Below, piece after piece: positions 52,568 to 64,000 of a stretch of 64,000 bases of DNA. Position numbers and translations under genes: made by a program. The notes below the pieces were generated by a model. That model searched no databases and was not told the origin of the DNA. It was given only the letters and a program-made list of their open reading frames with translations. The stretch spans positions 1,632,001 through 1,696,000 of the forward strand of contig WAEK01000010.1 of NCBI GenBank assembly GCA_011634665.1, in the 5' to 3' direction. The first letter of the stretch is position 1; each line of letters starts with the position of its first letter. Source of the stretch: Mortierella sp. BCC40632. Its lineage: Eukaryota; Mortierellomycota; Mortierellomycetes; Mortierellales; Mortierellaceae.

Positions 52568-53934
52568 GACACGATGAACTCTTTGCAAACATGACTGTGG
52601 ATGCTATGCTGGCTGTCAAGTCGACAAATAGCCGTGGCGAGAGCAAATACCCTGTCAAGGCCGTCAATGTCTTGAAGGCTCACGGAAAGAGTGCAACAGA
52701 ATCCATGCTCATCAAGGGATATGCCCTCAACTGCACGGTCGCCAGCCAGGCCATGAAGACCAAGATCACGAACGCAAAGATTGCTTGCTTGGATATCAAC
52801 CTCCAAAAGGTTCGCATGAACCTCGGTGTCCACATCCAAGTTGATGACCCCGACAAGCTTGAGGACATTCGCAAGAGGTAAGGCCCGTTTGATACTTTCT
52901 TCTTTACTATTATCGCCCAAAGGACTCGAGACGTGTGGGGCAGATGATTCATGATATATATCCACTTTTTATAGGGAGAGCGATATTACAACGGAGCGTA
53001 TCAAGATGATCCTTGCCACTGGAGCCAATGTTATTTTGACGACCAAGGGTATTGATGACATGTGTCTGAAGCTGTTCGTGGAGGCTGGTGCGATGGCTGT
53101 TCGTCGGTGCAAGAAGGAGGATCTTCGCAGGATTGCCAAGGCCACTGGAGGCACTTTGATCTCGACTTTGGCCAACTTGGAGGGAGATGAGACCTATGAT
53201 GCCTCTAACCTTGGATATGCTGAGGAGGTTGTTCAGGAGAGGATCTCGGATGATGAGTGTATTCTTATCAAGGGTACCAAGGCCCAGTCATCGGCATCGA
53301 TTATCCTCCGCGGAGCAAACGACTTTATGTTGGACGAGATGGAGCGTTCGTTGCATGATGCTCTCTGTGTTGTCAAGCGTACCTTGGAGAGTGGAAGTGT
53401 TGTTCCTGGAGGCGGTGCCGTCGAGACTGCTCTCAGCATTTTCTTGGAGAACTTTGCTCTCTCTCTTGTAAGGATCATGATCAAAAAGCGGGAAGTCGAC
53501 TCTGTTGCCAATGTTGATTCTTTCTACAAAGACTATCTCTTGTATTAACTCCATCGTTCCTCTCTTCTTACTTGTCCAAACAGAGCTCTCGTGAGCAATT
53601 GGCCGTCGCAGAGTTTGCCAAGGCCTTGTTGGTGATTCCCAAGACACTTGCCGTCAACGCTGCCAAGGACTCGACAGATCTCGTGGCAGCCCTTCGTGTC
53701 TTCCACAGCAGTGCACAGACAGATGCCACCCGACAGGGATTGAAATATTATGGCTTGGATTTGATGAAGGGAGAGGTCCGTGATAATGTCCAGGCTGGTG
53801 TTCTCGAGCCTACGCTTTCCAAGATCCGTGCCCTGCGCTCTGCCACAGAGACTGCTCTTGCGATCCTCCGTATTGATGACATGATCACGGTTGCACCCGA
53901 GAGGAGAGAGCAGGATGATGGTCACGGACATTAA
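51285..53934 (+). CDS. CCT1: T-complex protein 1 subunit alpha (CCT1)
   Basis: Subunit alpha of the cytosolic chaperonin CCT/TRiC, which folds actin, tubulin and other proteins in an ATP-driven double ring. Exons 51285-51363, 51724-51809, 52074-52411, 52569-52877, 52975-53467 and 53584-53934 give 551 residues, close to the usual length of about 556. TCP-1 signatures are present: [24 protein letters not shown] and [13 protein letters not shown], the last with the catalytic Asp in GDGTT. Others specific to alpha: [39 protein letters not shown] and [14 protein letters not shown]. All phases agree. Introns carry a T run (51816-51836), a T run (51997-52023) and a (CT) run (52523-52567). The start follows the CT-rich leader. 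Confidence 0.97.
52523..52567. repeat. (CT)n run ending at a splice acceptor
   Basis: About 22 CT units form the polypyrimidine tract of the CCT1 intron 52412-52568, ending directly in the acceptor TAG. Confidence 0.95.
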
Positions 53935-54125
53935 GGAATGAAGGTGTTTTCGAAGGAGACAAGAACGACTCTTATTTTTTTTTCTTTACTTTAGTGTTTC
54001 TTAGACTGATGGGAATTCGTATTTAGTAAACGCATATTGTTGCTATCATTAATGCTCTCGATCAAGACGGGGAGGAGAAAATGCTTCATGGACATCTTTG
54101 GATAATTGCGTGTCTATCCCTTTTT

Positions 54126-54158
<33 letters not shown>

Positions 54159-54201
54159 AATAATTTCTATGCTAACAATGAGGTGAACTTTAAGAAGAAG
54201 G
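53935..54201. other. Convergent 3' region of CCT1 and seipin
   Basis: 267 bases between two stop codons. A T run at 54129-54154 lies in the middle. No gene. Confidence 0.7.
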
Positions 54202-55696
54202 TTATATGAAGGTTGCTGTGCGGCGGGCTCGAAGCTGAGCTTCGGTTTCTTGGACGTTTGTTGTAGAGCCAGTGGGAACAACGGCGTCGTCGTCTTCATC
54301 AACAGAAGAGTCGCTCAACACGCCTACGTCTGGTTCTAGCTCATGCTCTACTCTATTGTTGTTGTCGTTGTCGATATCTTGCTTCATGTCCTTCACCCCG
54401 ATTCGTTGTGGTGTTGCAAAGACGTCGACTCCATGATATGGGTCGTCTGTTTCACTGTCAGTATCAGCGAGATGACTGTACTGTGGAGGTGTCTTTGACG
54501 GCTGCTGCTGTTGTTGTTGGAGCTGAGGTTGACGTGGCAATGGAGTTGTGCTTTGACTACCCAAATGAGTCTCCATAGTAAGTCCATGGAGTCCTGGCTG
54601 TACGATATCGCCCCCACTCGAGATCTGTGCTTGAGAGTTGGGATTAAACCAACTAGTTAGGATCTGCCATGTCACGACTGAGAAGATGATCTCCCAAAAG
54701 ATAAAGATTGACATAAAGACAGCGGCTGTCGATGTCTTGTAGTAGTACATGAGGTATCTAAGAGATTATAAAGAATATTAAATATTAAAGGCTGGGCGGA
54801 TTAAATGTGAAAGTATGGGAAAGGGTGATATGGGCGGAGCATAGATGAAACCCCATCTTCTATTCTTTTGTAGTATTGTGCCTCATGCTTCTCTCTCTCT
54901 TTAACCTTGCGAGTTTGTTCCGCCATTGGGACATAGGATAAAAACTGACCTTAATCCATGGAAATGAGCGTCAATATGGATTGTACTTCCATAGATCTGA
55001 AGATTTGCATTCGAGACTTGAACAAGTGCTCGAGAGATGGGACTGGACCCATCCTCGATATAGTTTTCTAGAATGGGAACTTTGATCAATTGTTCTTCTC
55101 TTGACCAGAGCAGTACAAGAGGGATGGATCTCCAGACGGTACGCATGAGTCGCACCGGTAAAGATTCGTATGTGAGAATGGCCTAGTTGGAAGAGAGATG
55201 AATTAGCAAAGGTCAGTACTCTTTGGTTCTCTCTTTATCCTCGTCCAACATTTTAGATGGAGTATTATTCACTTACTGGTCGACTGGAGGTGACAAGGGT
55301 TTCCCCGTCTTCTTTGAGAAGAGAGACGGTCACCATAAAGTTTCCAAGGGCGACGTTGGATTCCGAGGTAGGCACGCGTAGATCCACAGAGACATCATAT
55401 GCCTGTTCTCCACGTAGGACCTTTTTTTTTTTTTTTTTTTTTTTTTGGGTTGAGACAGATAAATTAGTCATCTTGAAAGAGTTGTCTTCTCTCTCCGAAG
55501 CGGAATATCCAATTACAGCAACTCAATCCTGGTAGAAAAAGTGAGGAGAACTTACATTGCGGTATTTGCCTCCATTTGAAAAGTCGACGATAGCCGATGG
55601 TCCAGCTTGAATTTCTCCTTGTCCACTACATTCGAGAAGAAACGTTTAGTCTATTTGTAACCAAGTTCTGGACTGGATATTTGTCCATCCTAACCA

Positions 55697-55729
<33 letters not shown>

Positions 55730-56196
55730 TATTGACAACGACAACGAACCTGGGTCGACCATATTGAAGGTGAACTTGTCCTACATGACCCCGTTGAGGA
55801 ATATATACCCAGTAGAATCCGAGATAAGCCGTGAACGACGTGCCAATCAACAATGCCAAGACGATGGTCGTTACAAACGTCTGGATGATCCGACGTCGTA
55901 GTGTCCGAGAATAGAGGAGTTGTGTTGCTTGTTGGACATAGGGCTCTATCAGTCGTAGGATAGGCACAATAAAAAAGGATAGGATCTAATCAACACCAAG
56001 AGAGAAAGAAGGGAAGGGGGTAATAGAGAGAGGGAGAGTTTCCAGTTAGACATGGGATGCTTGATCGGTAGCTCTTCCATTGATGACTCCAGTCTTTTCG
56101 CCTCTTTTCTCATTCTCTCTAGCGAGGAGCAGGTTCTTTGGTGGGGGCGACTGAATTGATAGAATGTAGAAATGAACAGACCTCAAAGGCTGCCAT
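54202..56196 (-). CDS. Seipin, lipid-droplet assembly protein
   Basis: Seipin (yeast Fld1, human BSCL2) forms an ER ring that organises lipid-droplet budding. Exons 56196-56182 (15 bases), 55985-55750, 55625-55556, 55420-55277, 55182-54950 and 54757-54202 give 417 residues with agreeing phases. Topology is typical: a short cytosolic N-terminus, first membrane helix (TFVTTIVLALLIGTSF with AYLGFYWVYIP), a lumenal beta-sandwich (AYDVSVDLRVPTSESN, LGNFMVTVSLL, LTYESLPVRLMRTVW), then GLRYLMYYYKTSTAAVF and the second helix (FMSIFIFWEIIFSVV). The GLRYLMY segment is a strong family marker. The C-terminal 150 residues are cytosolic, Gln-rich and acidic. An A/T run lies in most introns. Confidence 0.93.
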
Positions 56197-56743
56197 GGCC
56201 TCTTTTTTTTTTTTTATTAGTTTAACTTTTGGTGGCAATGAACAAAGGATCAGGGATGGGAAATGGAAGAGTGAGAAAGAAATGCAGAGAATGGAATGAA
56301 GGAAGGAAAGAGGAGCTGCTGCACTTTTTTTTTTTTTTTTAATATCGAAAAGGGTGCACGCGCCTTTGGCTCCTTTTGCTCTTGGCTTTTTTTTTTTATC
56401 TATTATCATAGCTCGTCTTAACCTTATATCGCCTAACAGAGCATCATATGCGTTCCCATGTGAAGGACTGCTGGTCCACTCTTTTTCACTCACTCTACTC
56501 GCTCTCCTGCTGAGGTCATTGGGCCCCGCCCTACCTCACTCTCTGCATGTGGACACCCTGCTGGCAAAAAAGAAAAACAAATGCCAAGAATATGGTACAG
56601 TACACCAGTGTATTATGAAAAAATGTGCATCCTCTCCCTCCTTTCCCTTTCGCATTTGCCCTTTCTCATCTTCGACTTGACATCCTCCTTTCGCTAGGGG
56701 AAGAGAAATAAAAAAAAATAAAATAGAACCGGCGAGTCTCTCT
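56197..56743. other. Region between seipin 5' end and PKC1 3' end
   Basis: 547 bases, tandem orientation. T runs near 56204-56217 and 56326-56340; no gene seen. Likely seipin promoter plus PKC1 3' untranslated region. Confidence 0.65.
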
Positions 56744-62361
<5,618 letters not shown>

Positions 62362-63167
62362 TGTAATTGCACTCTAATGACAGTCTAGATGGGACGATGA
62401 GAGGTCTTGACAATGTAATGCCAACACATGCAGAAATGGCAAAAAGAAATAAGGGACGAGTGAGTGAATGAATGAAAGAGAAAGAGTAAGAGTAAAAGTA
62501 GAGCGAGTGAGAGAAAGAGAGAAGGAGAATAGGGTATCGAGAGCCATAAGGAACTTTATTAGTCGGTGTGCAGCTGCGACCGTAATTGACATGGGGCAAG
62601 GCGCTACCCGTCGCGATGTCATTGGTGCCCTGAGCAAAAAAAAAGATTGGGGAAAAAACGTGTCTTACAAGTCTGGCTGGTCACGAAAGGGCCTGCGGAT
62701 GGAGGTGAGGGAGAGGAGGAGGATGCTCGAGAGAAGGAAGGACGAGAAGGAAGGACAAGAAGGAAGGGAAAATGAAAGACGCAAGCCAGGAAGGAATGTG
62801 AGAGAGTGAGAGAGTGAAAGAGAGTGGAAGAGAGAGAGAGAGAGAGAGAGAGACAGAAAAAAAAAAAAGTAAAAGTAAATGCGGTGGACTGGATGTGCCT
62901 CGGGGCGGAGGAGGCGCAGACAGCGGACGGAAGGGATTGATGGATGCGGATGGGCCAGGAAGAGAAGAAAAGATGCAGAGGGCGATGCGGATGGATGCAA
63001 AGATGGAGATCAGGCGGAGCGGATGATTTAAGGAAGAGAGAGTCAGAGCGAGAAGGGGGGGGGGGTAAAGGAGCAAAAGAGAGAGTGAGAAAGAGAAACG
63101 GACGTGTGTGCGATTGGGAACCGATGAGATGGAGCGAGACGGAGGACTCTGTCGTCTGTTCCTTTTT

Positions 63168-63198
<31 letters not shown>

Positions 63199-64000
63199 TT
63201 TCTTTCACTCTCTCTCTTTCTCTCTCTCTCCGAACACTGGGCCCTCGCGCGAGACAGGACCCCTGACAGGAACACGCCCGCCTGAAGCCACCACCACCCC
63301 ACTCGCTTCTCCTGATGCAACGTCGGGAAAGTGAGCTGTCCTGCCCTGCTATACCGACCCTCTGTTCCCCTCCACTTCATTTAATGGCATATGGCATATA
63401 GCATTTGGCATATAGCATTTGGCATACAGCATTTGGCATATACATGCCATGCTATGCCATGTCATGCTATGCCATGCCGTATCGTGTCGTGTCGCGCCAC
63501 CCCGTCTGAACGATAGGAACAGCCTGTGGTGAATGCTGCCGTTGGGGAGAGGAGGAGGGGAAGGGAAAAGATCAGAGGCACCTCCCCTGGACAGAATCTG
63601 TAAGGTTGTCGGGGGGGACTAGCCAACGGCAATGCGATCTAAACAGTCGACCCATCCTTTTTGGTGGTACCAAAAGAAAGCGAAAAAGACCTTTTACTCT
63701 CTCAAGAACGATGGCCAATGCGAGAAAGAAAAGGCTGTCCCCTTTGTAGCAAAGTTCATTAAAAATCATTCCGACTCTTCTCCTCCTTTTTTCGCCAGCG
63801 TAGAATGGACTCCTTGAGAGCGATATGAAAACATACGGTCACCATGCTGCCGACTCGTGGATCTCTGTGCAATGCTGCCGAACAAATTTTTTTTCTTTTG
63901 CTTCTCTTTCTCTTTCTTCCTCCTGTTGCTTTTTTCTTCACTTGGAAACATTACTTGCACAAGGTTCCTTGCACAAGCGACAAGGAGGGACCAGAAAAGC
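62362..64000. other. Upstream region of PKC1
   Basis: No gene supported to the right edge. Contains GA/CT repeats (62823-62852, 63172-63199), a G run at 63055-63065, the GGCATA repeat block at 63384-63500 and a CTT-rich end. Frames encode only Arg/Glu or Ser/Leu runs. Confidence 0.6.
63384..63500. repeat. GGCATA direct repeats followed by inverted TGCCAT copies
   Basis: Three to four copies of a 14-15-base unit (GGCATATAGCATTT and variants) are followed by CATGCCATGCTATGCCATG-type sequence in the opposite sense, then degenerate CGTGTCGTGTCGCG. The two arms can pair into an imperfect hairpin. Confidence 0.8.

Noticed and set aside
62619..63380. 253-residue open frame on the minus strand
   Set aside because: Repeat-derived Ser/Phe/Arg-Glu composition, no recognisable motif.

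Overview
The window reads as nuclear DNA of a filamentous fungus. Every confident gene is split by short GT-AG introns (43 to a few hundred bases), and several gene pairs converge or diverge. The gene content is fungal: Pkc1 with HR1 and C2-like domains, a Pho80/Pcl-type cyclin, Trm44, a Cqd1/ADCK2-type ABC1 kinase and seipin. A large KICSTOR SZT2 homologue, which is absent from yeasts, together with many long A or T runs in introns and between genes, suggests an early-diverging lineage such as the Mortierella group. That placement is inference. No rRNA, tRNA, CRISPR array or transposon was seen. One undetermined base (n) lies at 34508.

Layout. 1-8540 (-): SZT2, N-terminal three quarters, running off the left edge. 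8798-10974 (-): membrane protein with a mitochondrial-type N-terminus and a C-terminal J domain. 10975-13447: long divergent promoter. 13448-14483 (+): Pho80-like cyclin. 15463-17453 (+): UPF3. 18496-21092 (+): ABC1/UbiB-family kinase. 21250 to about 22050 (-): weakly supported small gene. 22388-25138 (+): Trm44. 25480-33677 (-): 2,616-residue protein with a RasGAP-like region and C-terminal Sel1-type repeats. 35943-38670 (-): unrecognised helical protein. 39589-42435 (+): FHA-kinase of the Chk2/Cds1/Rad53 family. 43039-45198 (-): dual-specificity phosphatase. 45199-51284: mostly purine/pyrimidine simple repeats with one small doubtful gene. 51285-53934 (+): CCT1. 54202-56196 (-): seipin. 56744-62361 (-): PKC1. 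62362-64000: PKC1 upstream region with simple and palindromic repeats.

There is no operon-like organisation. Themes are nutrient and stress signalling (SZT2 upstream of TORC1, Pho80-type cyclin, PKC1, a MAPK-phosphatase-like enzyme, a RasGAP-like protein), genome checkpoint control (Chk2), RNA quality and modification (UPF3, Trm44), protein folding (CCT1, J protein) and lipid or mitochondrial biology (seipin, Cqd1-like kinase). Exon boundaries were set by hand from splice signals and reading phase, so all gene models are predictions.
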